Source: AC-51 sp036265325 (GTDB taxonomy: Bacteria > Actinomycetota > UBA4738 > HRBIN12). Taken from it: 49,608 nt of DNA. The position numbers were made by a program, and so were the translations under genes. The stretch's first letter is position 1. Every line of letters begins with the position of its first letter. Location of the stretch: assembly GCA_036265325.1 (NCBI GenBank), contig DATAPH010000032.1, positions 1 through 49,608 of the forward strand, in the 5' to 3' direction. Below, piece after piece: positions 33,584 to 41,620 of the stretch. Under the pieces are notes generated by a model, which did no database searches, was not told where the DNA came from, and worked only from the letters and a program-made list of their open reading frames with translations.

Positions 33584-34750
33584 CTATGAAAGGCTATAGA
33601 GGTAGGCCATCAAGTACTGGATCTGCTGTTGGCTGAGGTTGTAGTCCGGCATCTTCGCGCCGAGCTTGACCGCGTTCGGATCTTCGAGCCACGCTTGCAA
33701 CGCCGCGTAGTTGGGCTGTAACTGGCCGTCCGGGCCGGGGACGAACGTGTCGAAGTCGCACCCCGCGAAACAAGGATGCGATGGGTTGCCGAAGTCAGAG
33801 AGGTTCGGCGCCGCCGTGCTGACCGCCGACGTGCCCCCGATCGAGTGACACGCGATGCACTGTCCCATGCCCTGCCCTTCCTGCCCGGTACCGAAGAAGA
33901 TCTGCATCCCCTTCTCGGCGTCGCTGCCCGGCGCAGGCGTCGACGACGGCTGCTTGCGTGCTTGGACCCAGTTCGCCCAGTCGGTCGGGTTAAGCGCCAC
34001 GATCCGGAACTTCATCATCGCGTGCTCGAGCCCGCAGAACTCCGCGCACTGGCCCCAATAGATCCCGGGTTCCCACGCGGAGAACACGATGTGGTTGCCT
34101 TCGCCCGCAGCGCCCGGCACGACGTCTTGCTTGCCGAACAGCCGTGGCGCCCAGAACGAGTGGATCACCTGATGATCGGGTGTGCCGTCGGTGCTGTGCG
34201 CGCCACCGCCCTCGGACCGTAGCGACAGGTCGATCGTCCGCCCCGCGGGGATCACCATCACGTCGGCAGTGGTGATCGGGCCGTGGTCGCCGTAGTCGAC
34301 GGCCATGTCCGCGTCCGTGTACTGGAAGCCCCACCACCACTGGTAGCCCTGCACGGTGACCTGCATCGCGTCGGGCGGCCGCTGTGCCAGCTTCCAGATC
34401 AACGAGATCGCCGGGACCATCACGACCGCGAGCAGCACCGCCGGCGCAACCGTCCACCCGAGCTCAAGCCGCGTGTTGCCGTGCAGCTGGCTCGGCATCC
34501 GCTCCTTGCCCTTGCGGTGCCGGAACTTGAGGGCCAGAAAGAGGATGCCGCCCTCGACGCCGACGAAGACGATCCCCGCGATGATCAGCGGGACGATCAA
34601 GACATCCTTCTCGGACTGCGCCGTGGGTCCGGCGGGGTTGAAGGTGTTTTGCGGCAGGTCCTTGCCACAGCCGACCAACAGCAGCGTGAGCAGGATCGCC
34701 CCCACGACCCACAGCAGCTTGCTCGGCACCCTGCTCCTCATCGTCCGCAT
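33584..34750 (-). CDS. ctaC: Cytochrome c oxidase subunit II with cytochrome c domain
   Basis: A 388-residue subunit from the ATG at 34750. Lipobox LLLVGC with Cys28, two helices, then the CuA domain: His197, Cys235, Glu237, Cys239, His243, Met246. The C-terminal cytochrome c domain binds heme through CIACH (Cys298, Cys301, His302), with an axial Met near KMPDYNLS; this marks a caa3 oxidase. The open frame extends to 34828. Alternative starts are ATG 34741 and GTG 34729, the latter preceded by AGGAG. All keep the signal peptide, so the mature protein is the same. Confidence 0.96.
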   Translation of the reverse strand: MRTMRSRVPSKLLWVVGAILLTLLLVGCGKDLPQNTFNPAGPTAQSEKDVLIVPLIIAGIVFVGVEGGILFLALKFRHRKGKERMPSQLHGNTRLELGWTVAPAVLLAVVMVPAISLIWKLAQRPPDAMQVTVQGYQWWWGFQYTDADMAVDYGDHGPITTADVMVIPAGRTIDLSLRSEGGGAHSTDGTPDHQVIHSFWAPRLFGKQDVVPGAAGEGNHIVFSAWEPGIYWGQCAEFCGLEHAMMKFRIVALNPTDWANWVQARKQPSSTPAPGSDAEKGMQIFFGTGQEGQGMGQCIACHSIGGTSAVSTAAPNLSDFGNPSHPCFAGCDFDTFVPGPDGQLQPNYAALQAWLEDPNAVKLGAKMPDYNLSQQQIQYLMAYLYSLS

Positions 34751-34861
34751 GTCGCGTCGCCTGCGGCGAGCCGGCTGGACATTACCACCGCGTTTGGACG
34801 CGACGGTTGTCCCCCGCTTCCGTTGCACCGGTTCACATCAGCCCTGTCGCGTCCCAGCAGA

Positions 34862-35830
34862 TCATTTCGCGTACGAGTGCAATCCGGCGATCCATAGGTT
34901 CACCGCGTAATACGTGATCAGCAGCGAGACGAAGCCGACCAATGCGACGATCGCGGCGCGGGTTCCCTTCCAACCCGCGGTCGCGCGCGCGTGCAGGTAC
35001 CCGGCGAAGATCACCCACGTGATGAACGACCAGGTCTCCTTCGGGTCCCAGCCCCAGTACCGGCCCCAGGTCTGCTGCGCCCAGATCGCGCCGCAGATCA
35101 CGCCGAAGGTCCAAACGGGGAAACCGAACCGGATGAACTTGTACGCGAGCGCGTCGAGGGTCGCGGACGGCGGCAACCCGATCTTCCGCGAGGTCGTCGC
35201 GCTGCCGACGGGCTCGTCGGCGCCGCCGGCGTAGTCCGGCGGCGCGTCCTGGTCCGAGGTCTCGACGCCGGCGCCGCCCATGATCGGCGGCGGCGTCGTG
35301 CCGGTGCGGAGTCGCTCGAGCTCGCGCCGTTCACTCGCGGCCTTGATCAGGTACACGATCGTGAGCAGGCACCCGATGCCCAGCAGCGACGACGCGGTGA
35401 TCATCGCGGTCACATGGATCTGCCGCCAGTAGGAGTTGAGCGCGGGCATCAACGCGGTGGGGCCGACGTAGAAGAACGAGACGGCCATCGCCATCCACAG
35501 GACGGCCATCGCGTAGACGAACCCGCCGACGGTGCGCACCTTCGCGCGGGCCTCGATGAACCAGAGGTACCCGAGCACGACGAGGAACGTGATCATCGTC
35601 GAGTACTCGTACATGTTGCCCCACGGGGTTCGGCCGGCAGCGATCCCGCGCGTCACGATCGAGACGCCGTTGGCCACCAGCCCGATCACGCCGATCGCGG
35701 TCGCGACGGTATGCAGGCGCTCCCTGCGGAACGCGAGGTAGGCGAACGACGCGATCATCGCCGCGATATACGCGAACAACGCGAGGTTGAACGCGTCGGA
35801 CGACAGCCGGGCCCACTGTTCGGTGGTCAC
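34862..35830 (-). CDS. ccsB: Cytochrome c biogenesis protein CcsB/CcsA (ResC)
   Basis: Heme-handling membrane protein of system II cytochrome c maturation, 322 residues with about eight helices. The WWD-type domain is at WGRYWGWDPKETWSFITW, and the conserved HVTAMI histidine lies before the second half. A hydrophilic loop of about 60 residues rich in Pro, Gly and Asp (residues 180-235) separates the helices and is longer than usual. The GTG at 35830 lies in the resB stop (GTGA), so the two partners are co-translated. With ResB it exports heme and ligates it to CXXCH motifs such as those in CtaC and the cytochrome c at 41617. Confidence 0.95.
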   Translation of the reverse strand: MTTEQWARLSSDAFNLALFAYIAAMIASFAYLAFRRERLHTVATAIGVIGLVANGVSIVTRGIAAGRTPWGNMYEYSTMITFLVVLGYLWFIEARAKVRTVGGFVYAMAVLWMAMAVSFFYVGPTALMPALNSYWRQIHVTAMITASSLLGIGCLLTIVYLIKAASERRELERLRTGTTPPPIMGGAGVETSDQDAPPDYAGGADEPVGSATTSRKIGLPPSATLDALAYKFIRFGFPVWTFGVICGAIWAQQTWGRYWGWDPKETWSFITWVIFAGYLHARATAGWKGTRAAIVALVGFVSLLITYYAVNLWIAGLHSYAK

Positions 35831-37473
35831 GGCGACACCTCCTGCGACTCCGGCCGCGACTCTGGCTGCGACTCGCGGGTGGTCGCCCCGCCGGCAGCGG
35901 TCGTCACGGCCTCGACCAACGAGGCGAATTCCTCGTCGAAGCGATCCTTCCGTTGCAGCGCGAACCCTCCCACCTGCAAGCTCGATCCGGTGCCATCGGG
36001 CCTTGCGCGGACCCACACCTTGCGCCGAGAGATGTACAGCGCCGGCAGCAGCCCGAGCACGATGAGGATAGCCGCCGCCAACACCCACGGAACGGTCGCG
36101 TCATGCGAGATCTGCAGGGTCGTGTACTGCCGCAGATCGGGGAACCCCATCGTCAGGGTCGCCGGCCCGCCGTTGGTGGGGCACGTCACGTTGCCCAGCG
36201 ATGCTGGGATCGCACCGCTCGTCCCTGAGATCACGCAGCCGCGTGTCGCGTCGACGGTCCACCCCTTGCCGATCAGCCCCTGCGACGTCTGGTGCATGAA
36301 CCGGGTGTCCAGGGTCGTCAGCGAGTTATCCAACAGCTTGCCCTGCCACACCTCGTATTCCATGAACGGCGCGTTGGCTTCGGTCATCGGCTGCGGCACG
36401 CCGGTCGCGAGCGACTGGAAATAGGCCACCGCATCGGGATACAGACGAACCGCGATCGCGATCTGGGGGCGCAACGTCGTCAGCTTGACGAAGCCGGTCC
36501 ACGGCTGCGCGAGGGGGTTGCCGCCCGGCGGCGTGGTCTGCCCGAGCACCACGGGGCCGTCGAACAGCGTCTGGTCGCCGCGCCTCACCTGAACGATCGG
36601 CGCCCAGCCGAATCCGAACTGGTAGATCCGGATCCCGTTGAACACGACAGGGTGATTGATCCGGACGTCCGCCTGCTCGGTCGTCCCGTCGGGCGCTGTC
36701 AGGGACATCTGCGAGCTGAAGTCCATCGGGATCCCGCTGGTGCGGAAGTCGTCCTGGAAGTTCTGCAGCTGGATCTGCGTTCCGGAGAAGTCGCCGCCGA
36801 AGAACCGTCCGGTCCGCACGTCGCCGTCGTAGTTGAACTGCGCGTCGGTCCAGCCGTAGCCCTCGACGATCGTCGCGTGCCCGACGTACCCCGTGCCCTT
36901 CCCCACGATCACAGCGATGAGGAGCAGAAGGAACGCCCAGTGGAACGCCAAGCTCCCGATCTCGCGCAGGGCCCCCTTCTCTGCGGCGACGGACCCGCTG
37001 GCAGCGTCGAGCTCGACGCGATAATGCTTGCGGCGCAACATTGTCGCCGCCTTCGCGGCGGCCGCCTCGGGCTCGAGGGCGACGCGCCGCTCCGCGAACG
37101 CGGGGAAGGCGTCGAGTTCCCGCGCATGGATCGGCTTCGCCCGCGCCGCGCGGATCATCGCGCGAGACCGCGGGATGAGGCACGCGACCAACGACACGAA
37201 CAGCAACGTCGTGATGAGCGCGAACCACCACGACCCGAACACATCGAAGAACCCGGCGGCCTGCCATAGCTTGGCCCACAAGGGATGGTCGACCTGGTAC
37301 GCCGCGACGCGCTGCGGGCTGTTGGGGATCTGCGGGATCAGCGAGCCGACGACCGCTCCGGCGGCGAGCATCAGCAGCAGCACGATCGCCGTACGCATCG
37401 ACCGGAGCGTCCGCCAGACGAGCGCCACCGACTTTCGCAGGGACGACGGAGTGGAGGCGACGGGACCGGACAT
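35827..37473 (-). CDS. resB: Cytochrome c biogenesis protein ResB
   Basis: A 548-residue membrane protein, partner of CcsB/ResC. Helices lie near residues 28-48, 80-100, 175-195 and 460-480; between them is a large extracytoplasmic domain. Family traits include GSLIPQ after helix 1 and FHWAFLLLLIAVIVGK. The last 12 residues contain three near-identical short repeats (ESQPESRPESQ) from a 12-base unit (about 35843-35878). The ATG at 37473 is preceded by a 45-base gap from ccdA. Required for cytochrome c of both the oxidase and the bc complex. Confidence 0.95.
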   Translation of the reverse strand: MSGPVASTPSSLRKSVALVWRTLRSMRTAIVLLLMLAAGAVVGSLIPQIPNSPQRVAAYQVDHPLWAKLWQAAGFFDVFGSWWFALITTLLFVSLVACLIPRSRAMIRAARAKPIHARELDAFPAFAERRVALEPEAAAAKAATMLRRKHYRVELDAASGSVAAEKGALREIGSLAFHWAFLLLLIAVIVGKGTGYVGHATIVEGYGWTDAQFNYDGDVRTGRFFGGDFSGTQIQLQNFQDDFRTSGIPMDFSSQMSLTAPDGTTEQADVRINHPVVFNGIRIYQFGFGWAPIVQVRRGDQTLFDGPVVLGQTTPPGGNPLAQPWTGFVKLTTLRPQIAIAVRLYPDAVAYFQSLATGVPQPMTEANAPFMEYEVWQGKLLDNSLTTLDTRFMHQTSQGLIGKGWTVDATRGCVISGTSGAIPASLGNVTCPTNGGPATLTMGFPDLRQYTTLQISHDATVPWVLAAAILIVLGLLPALYISRRKVWVRARPDGTGSSLQVGGFALQRKDRFDEEFASLVEAVTTAAGGATTRESQPESRPESQEVSP

Positions 37474-37518
37474 CGCTGTTCCGATGCTACCTGCGGCGGT
37501 TCGTGAGCAAAGCCGAGG

Positions 37519-38250
37519 TCACAGCAGCGGTCCGTACTTGATGAGCGGAGCAAGGCGCCGGGTGAACTCCCCCGTCGCGACGAGCACCCCGACGACCACG
37601 AGGATCGCCCCCGATACCACGGCGATCGCGCGGTAGTGACGCTGCACCCATCGGGCAGAGCCGGTGAGCCACTCGACCCCCAGCCCCAGCGCGATGAAGG
37701 GGATCCCGAGCCCCAGCGAGTAGCAGAGCAGCAGGAAGGCTCCCCATCGCGAACTCCCCACGGCCGCTAGACCCAAGATCGCCCCGAGCACAGGCCCAAC
37801 GCAAGGCGTCCATCCAGCAGCGAACGCCATCCCTAACGGCAGCGCGCCGGCCGTGCCTGGATGGACCCGCTCGAGGAACGGCCGCCGCTCGGTGTAGAGC
37901 CGGATCGACCCGCGTCCGAGCGCGTATCCGATCAATAGCACGCCGAGCACCACGATCACGACGCCGGCGATGATCTGCCCGCGGCGATCCTTCACGAGGT
38001 GGACGAACGTCGACGCGAACGCGCCGTACAGCGTGAACATCACGGTGAACCCGGCGACGAAGAGCAGGATCGGCGCCAGCCGGTGCCACCGCCCCCGGCC
38101 GTCGTCGGTCACGGCCTCCCCTGTCACGAACGACAAGTAGCCGGGCACCAGCGGCAAGACGCAGGGGCTGGCGAACGAGACGAACCCGGCGACCAGCGCG
38201 ACCAACGGCGCCCAGACATGGGTGACCGTGTCGCTCGTGTCGGCGATCAT
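37519..38250 (-). CDS. ccdA: Cytochrome c biogenesis protein CcdA
   Basis: A 243-residue, six-helix thiol-disulfide transporter. The paired redox cysteines are Cys30 in FASPCVLPLVPGY and Cys150 in GWTPCVGPVLG. It transfers electrons from cytoplasmic thioredoxin to extracytoplasmic carriers such as the TlpA-like lipoprotein at 27940-28524. It is the first gene of the minus-strand maturation/oxidase unit and is divergent from the bc complex operon, with a 178-base shared control region. Confidence 0.96.
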   Translation of the reverse strand: MIADTSDTVTHVWAPLVALVAGFVSFASPCVLPLVPGYLSFVTGEAVTDDGRGRWHRLAPILLFVAGFTVMFTLYGAFASTFVHLVKDRRGQIIAGVVIVVLGVLLIGYALGRGSIRLYTERRPFLERVHPGTAGALPLGMAFAAGWTPCVGPVLGAILGLAAVGSSRWGAFLLLCYSLGLGIPFIALGLGVEWLTGSARWVQRHYRAIAVVSGAILVVVGVLVATGEFTRRLAPLIKYGPLL

Positions 38251-38428
38251 CGACGGACCGTCCCGGAGCTCACCACGCCGGTCAGTCTAGGGTCGACGCA
38301 TCGTCCGCCGGGCCGGCGAGGTCCCCTCACGTGCAGCGTTTGTGACCAGACGCGCCCGACGCGCATCATGTGTGTGTCGGCCGTGGTTCGGACGCTCGAC
38401 CTACGGACGGCGAACAGGTGGAATCGCT
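38251..38428. promoter_or_regulatory. Divergent control region between ccdA/oxidase unit and bc operon
   Basis: This 178-base gap is the longest in the window and must hold promoters for both divergent units. I see inverted half sites TCAC (38327-38330) and TTGTGA (38340-38345), weakly Rex-like but wrongly spaced. GC-rich direct repeats of the CGACGC type also occur. No perfect operator, terminator hairpin or small RNA is evident. Confidence 0.5.
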
Positions 38429-38890
38429 ATGATTCCGCCGCCAACCGAACGGACGGGCATGGGTCAGATCGACGTCACCTCGAAGTCGCGGACGAAGCAG
38501 CGGGCGGGCGGCGTCAAAGCACGCATCGAGGATTTCCTTCGTGCGTTCGAATGGACCTGGACCTCCGCGGTCACCTTCGCGCTCGTCCTCACGTTCTTCA
38601 TGCTGATCTCGACCTCGATCATGCCCTCGTTCTGGATGTACTACGCCGAGCAGAAGATCGGCTGGGCGGGCCCGACCGACATCGAGGCGTTCCTCAAGAC
38701 GCCGTTCGGCTCGGGCATCACGAACCCGCTGTCGCCCCAGGGCTACCTGATGGTCCGCGACGCGATCGCGATGGGCCTGACCACGGTGCCGTTCGTCCTG
38801 GTGCTCGTCGTATCGTCCGCGCTGCAGAACTGGCGCAAGAAACTCCGCGGCGGCGAGTCCGGCGCGCGTCCGACCGGTGGGTACCGCTAG
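38429..38890 (+). CDS. Unrecognised two-helix membrane protein, first gene of bc operon
   Basis: A 153-residue protein that I do not recognise. It has a basic, polar N-terminal 45 residues, helix 1 at about 46-66 (VTFALVLTFFMLISTSIMPS), a 45-residue loop containing aromatic and Pro residues, helix 2 at about 113-132, and a basic tail. The ATG at 38429 has a GGTGGA site; ATG 38459 is an alternative. It ends one base before the ferredoxin gene, so the two are likely a functional pair: it might anchor the ferredoxin to the membrane or to the bc complex. This is inference from position. Confidence 0.8.
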   Translation: MIPPPTERTGMGQIDVTSKSRTKQRAGGVKARIEDFLRAFEWTWTSAVTFALVLTFFMLISTSIMPSFWMYYAEQKIGWAGPTDIEAFLKTPFGSGITNPLSPQGYLMVRDAIAMGLTTVPFVLVLVVSSALQNWRKKLRGGESGARPTGGYR

Positions 38891-39289
38891 ATGCCGTTCA
38901 CCAAGACCGAGGTCGACATCCACGACGACTACACCGTCGAGGCGGTGGACGCCGCCTGGCTCGCCCAAGGTGTGAAGTCGCCGAAGCATCTGATGCTCGA
39001 CCCCGACAACTGCATCCTCTGTCGTGCGTGCGAGGACGTCTGTCCGTGGAACTGCATCTGGATGATGTCGAACGAGATCGTCGAGCAGAGCGACGAGGAG
39101 TCCGTCGCCGCCGAGATCCGCTCGACCACCACCGCGTTGTTCGTGGTCGACGACAACGCGTGCACGCGATGCTCGGTGTGCGTTGATCGATGCCCCACCG
39201 ACACCCTGTACTATGCGCGACTGCCCGAGGGGTCCGGGGGTCGGCGCGCCCTCGCGGACGTTCCACTGGACCAAGCTGAGCCGGCGTAG
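38891..39289 (+). CDS. Dicluster 4Fe-4S ferredoxin-like protein in bc operon
   Basis: A 132-residue ferredoxin with two complete sets: Cys41, 44, 47, 51 (CILCRACEDVCP) and Cys91, 94, 97, 101 (CTRCSVCVDRCP). The 40 residues between clusters are longer than in a classic 2[4Fe-4S] ferredoxin and resemble the iron-sulfur subunits of membrane oxidoreductases. No signal peptide, so it is cytoplasmic. It abuts the upstream membrane protein gene and precedes cytochrome b by 28 bases. It could feed or draw electrons at the cytoplasmic face of the quinone-cycling complex. The partner enzyme is not shown by the sequence. Confidence 0.9.
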   Translation: MPFTKTEVDIHDDYTVEAVDAAWLAQGVKSPKHLMLDPDNCILCRACEDVCPWNCIWMMSNEIVEQSDEESVAAEIRSTTTALFVVDDNACTRCSVCVDRCPTDTLYYARLPEGSGGRRALADVPLDQAEPA

Positions 39290-39317
39290 TAGGGACGACG
39301 GGGAGGGAAGGACCGGA

Positions 39318-40070
39318 GTGGCGAAGATCCAGCCGCCGAACCTGCGGGAATCCGAGGTCTGGAAGTCGATCTTCCGACCGGGCTCGATCTATCGCAAGGG
39401 CTACAAAGACACGTCGCGCGACCGAGCGCTCGCAACGATGAACAACGTGCTGTGGCACCTGCACCCCACCAAGGTGAAGCGCCACGGATTGAAGCTGACC
39501 TACACGTTCTGCCTCGGCGGCCTCTCGTTCTTCCTGTTCGTGCTGCTCACGGTGACCGGCATCTTCCTGATGTTCTTCTACCGGCCGATGGCAGACATCG
39601 GCGGTGCGCAGGCGTACACCGACATGCAGACGATCCGCACGTCGGTGTTCTTCGGCGACCTGGTTCGCAACATGCATCGGTGGGGCGCGCACCTGATGGT
39701 GCTGTCCGTGACGCTGCACATGGCGCGCGTCTTCTACACCGGCGCGTATAAGCCGCCGCGAGAGTTCAACTGGGTGGTCGGTGTCGTGCTGCTGTTCCTC
39801 ACGCTTGGCCTGTCGTTCACCGGCTACCTGCTCCCGTGGGACCAGCTGGCGATCTGGGCCGTCACCGTCGGCACGTCGCTTGCCGGGTATTCCCCGTTCA
39901 TCGCGAAGCAAGCCAACTTCCTGCTCCTCGGGGGCGCGATCGTGTCGCCCAACACCCTGCTTCGCTGGTACGTGCTGCACGTGCTCGCGTTGCCGTTCGT
40001 CCTCGTGCTGTTCCTCGCGGTCCACTTCTGGCGGATCCGTAAGGACGGCGGGATCTCGGGGCCGCTCTAG
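39318..40070 (+). CDS. Cytochrome b6-type subunit (N-terminal half of cytochrome b)
   Basis: A 250-residue, four-helix diheme cytochrome b. Heme ligands are His120/His134 (13 residues between) and His221/His236 (14 between); the 14-residue spacing is the b6f/Firmicute type. Cys65 in TFCLGGLSFF aligns with the Cys that binds the extra heme c(i) in cytochrome b6 and Bacillus QcrB. The GTG at 39318 has a GGAGG site; the frame open to 39183 upstream is shadow. It forms the quinol-oxidising core with the next gene, the subunit IV-like half. Confidence 0.95.
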   Translation: MAKIQPPNLRESEVWKSIFRPGSIYRKGYKDTSRDRALATMNNVLWHLHPTKVKRHGLKLTYTFCLGGLSFFLFVLLTVTGIFLMFFYRPMADIGGAQAYTDMQTIRTSVFFGDLVRNMHRWGAHLMVLSVTLHMARVFYTGAYKPPREFNWVVGVVLLFLTLGLSFTGYLLPWDQLAIWAVTVGTSLAGYSPFIAKQANFLLLGGAIVSPNTLLRWYVLHVLALPFVLVLFLAVHFWRIRKDGGISGPL

Positions 40071-40913
40071 ATGACCTGGGAAGAAGTCAACAAGGACCTC
40101 GACGCCTATCAGGCTGCGCTCAGCGCGCAGACCTCCTCAGGCGTCGACCGCCGGGTCGCCGAAGGTCGCGCACGTCGCGCGGGCATCCGTGCCTACCTCA
40201 AGGAACATCCCGAAGAAGAGGCGGCGCACGCGGCCGAAGCCAGGACGGCGGCACCCGCGGGCGCTGCGCCGCCAGCAGCCGCTGCGGCCGCCGCACCTGC
40301 GGCTGCCGCGGCCTCCGGCAACGGCGGTGCCGTCGCCGTCGCCGCCGCTCCCATCACCGCCGCTGTGCGCGAGGCGCCGCTACCGACCGGCAATATCCCA
40401 ACCCCGAAGAAGGGCGCGCCCGACAAGCACCGGCTCCTCGCGATCGTGCCGCCGGAGGGCATCCAGCGCGTCGAGCGCGAGCAGGGCGACCGCGTGCACA
40501 CGTGGCCGCACCTCCTGCTCGAAGAGTTCATCGCGATGGCCATCCTGTTCGCCGGACTGCTGGTGTTCTCGTCGCTGATCAACGCGCCGCTGCGTGAGCT
40601 CGCGAACCCGAACCTGACCCCGAACCCGTCCAAGGCGCCGTGGTACTTCCTCGGGCTGCAGGAGCTCCTCCGCTACTTCCATCCGATGGTGGCGGGCATC
40701 GTGATCCCGACGTTCATCCTGGTCGGCCTTGCGGCGGTCCCATACGTTGATCGCAACCCGAGCATCAAGCCCGGCGACCGCAAGGTGGCGATCACGCTGT
40801 TCACGATCCTGTTCATGTTCGGCGCGACCCTCACGATCATCGGTTGCTTCTTCCGGGGGCCCGGCTACAACTGGATCTGGCCGTGGACACAAGGGGTCTT
40901 CTTCGAGCTATGA
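40071..40913 (+). CDS. Cytochrome b subunit IV-like (C-terminal half) with Ala-rich extension
   Basis: A 280-residue protein. Residues 1-50 form a charged helical segment; 55-100 are an Ala/Pro-rich low-complexity region; the b-type C-terminal half starts at about 140 with three helices. The Qo-site motif, usually PEWY, is APWYFLGLQELL at 189-200, so the Glu is replaced, as in some low-potential menaquinol bc complexes. The gene begins directly after the cytochrome b6 stop. The N-terminal extension has no counterpart in cyanobacterial subunit IV and may contact cytoplasmic partners such as the ferredoxin encoded upstream. Confidence 0.93.
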   Translation: MTWEEVNKDLDAYQAALSAQTSSGVDRRVAEGRARRAGIRAYLKEHPEEEAAHAAEARTAAPAGAAPPAAAAAAAPAAAAASGNGGAVAVAAAPITAAVREAPLPTGNIPTPKKGAPDKHRLLAIVPPEGIQRVEREQGDRVHTWPHLLLEEFIAMAILFAGLLVFSSLINAPLRELANPNLTPNPSKAPWYFLGLQELLRYFHPMVAGIVIPTFILVGLAAVPYVDRNPSIKPGDRKVAITLFTILFMFGATLTIIGCFFRGPGYNWIWPWTQGVFFEL

Positions 40914-41620
40914 CGTTCCTCGCCATCTCGAACGGCACGCTCGCCGTCATCATCGTCGTGATCCTGGCCGACATCTTCTTGGTCGCCTTCCTGATCAGCT
41001 ACTCGCGACGAGCGCGGGCCGCACGGCGCTCGGCCGCGGGTGAGCTGCCCGCCCCGCCGGCGCGAGCCGTCAGCAGACGGGACTTCCAGCGCCGCGCTCT
41101 CCTCACGTCCGTGATGCTGTTCGGAGCCGAGTTCGGCCTCGGAACGATCGGGTTCCTGTGGCCCAACCTCAAGGGCGGCTTCGGCTCGAAGATCAACGCG
41201 GGCGCCCTGTCAGAGATCAAGTCCGAGATCCAGAACTCCAACTACGTCTACGTCGGCGCCGCGCGCACGTACCTCGTCGGCTGGAACGGGACGCCGGGCA
41301 CCGGCTCGGCCGACTACCCGGGCGAGGGCGTCACCGCCGAGGGCGTGATGTCGCTCTATCAACGCTGCGTGCATCTCGGGTGCCGCGTCCCGTTCTGCAA
41401 CTCGTCCAAGTGGTTCGAATGCCCGTGCCACGGTTCGAAGTACAACAACGCCGGTGAGTACAAGCTGGGCCCGGCGCCGCGTGGCCTGGACCGGTTCCAG
41501 ATGTCGATCGTCGACGGTAACGTCGTCGTCGACACCTCGACGATCAAGCTCGGACCGCCCCGCGGCACGAACACCACCGATCAACCCCTCGAGGGCCCCT
41601 ACTGCGTGGCGCCGGGATGA
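40910..41620 (+). CDS. qcrA: Rieske 2Fe-2S protein with two transmembrane segments
   Basis: A 236-residue Rieske subunit. Cluster ligands are Cys153 and His155 (CVHLGC) and Cys171 and His174 (CPCHGSKY); Cys158 and Cys173 form the disulfide. Before it are helix 1 (about 10-31), a basic linker, a twin-Arg motif (SRRDF, 55-59) and helix 2 (about 66-84). The twin-Arg motif suggests Tat-dependent export of the folded domain with an extra leading helix. The ATG at 40910 overlaps the previous stop (ATGA). It accepts electrons from menaquinol and passes them to the cytochrome c encoded next. Confidence 0.95.
   Translation: MTFLAISNGTLAVIIVVILADIFLVAFLISYSRRARAARRSAAGELPAPPARAVSRRDFQRRALLTSVMLFGAEFGLGTIGFLWPNLKGGFGSKINAGALSEIKSEIQNSNYVYVGAARTYLVGWNGTPGTGSADYPGEGVTAEGVMSLYQRCVHLGCRVPFCNSSKWFECPCHGSKYNNAGEYKLGPAPRGLDRFQMSIVDGNVVVDTSTIKLGPPRGTNTTDQPLEGPYCVAPG

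Noticed and set aside
38327..38345. Possible Rex site in the divergent region before the bc operon
   Set aside because: Only TCAC and TTGTGA half sites are present with a wrong spacer and arrangement; not comparable to the perfect site at 24743-24768.
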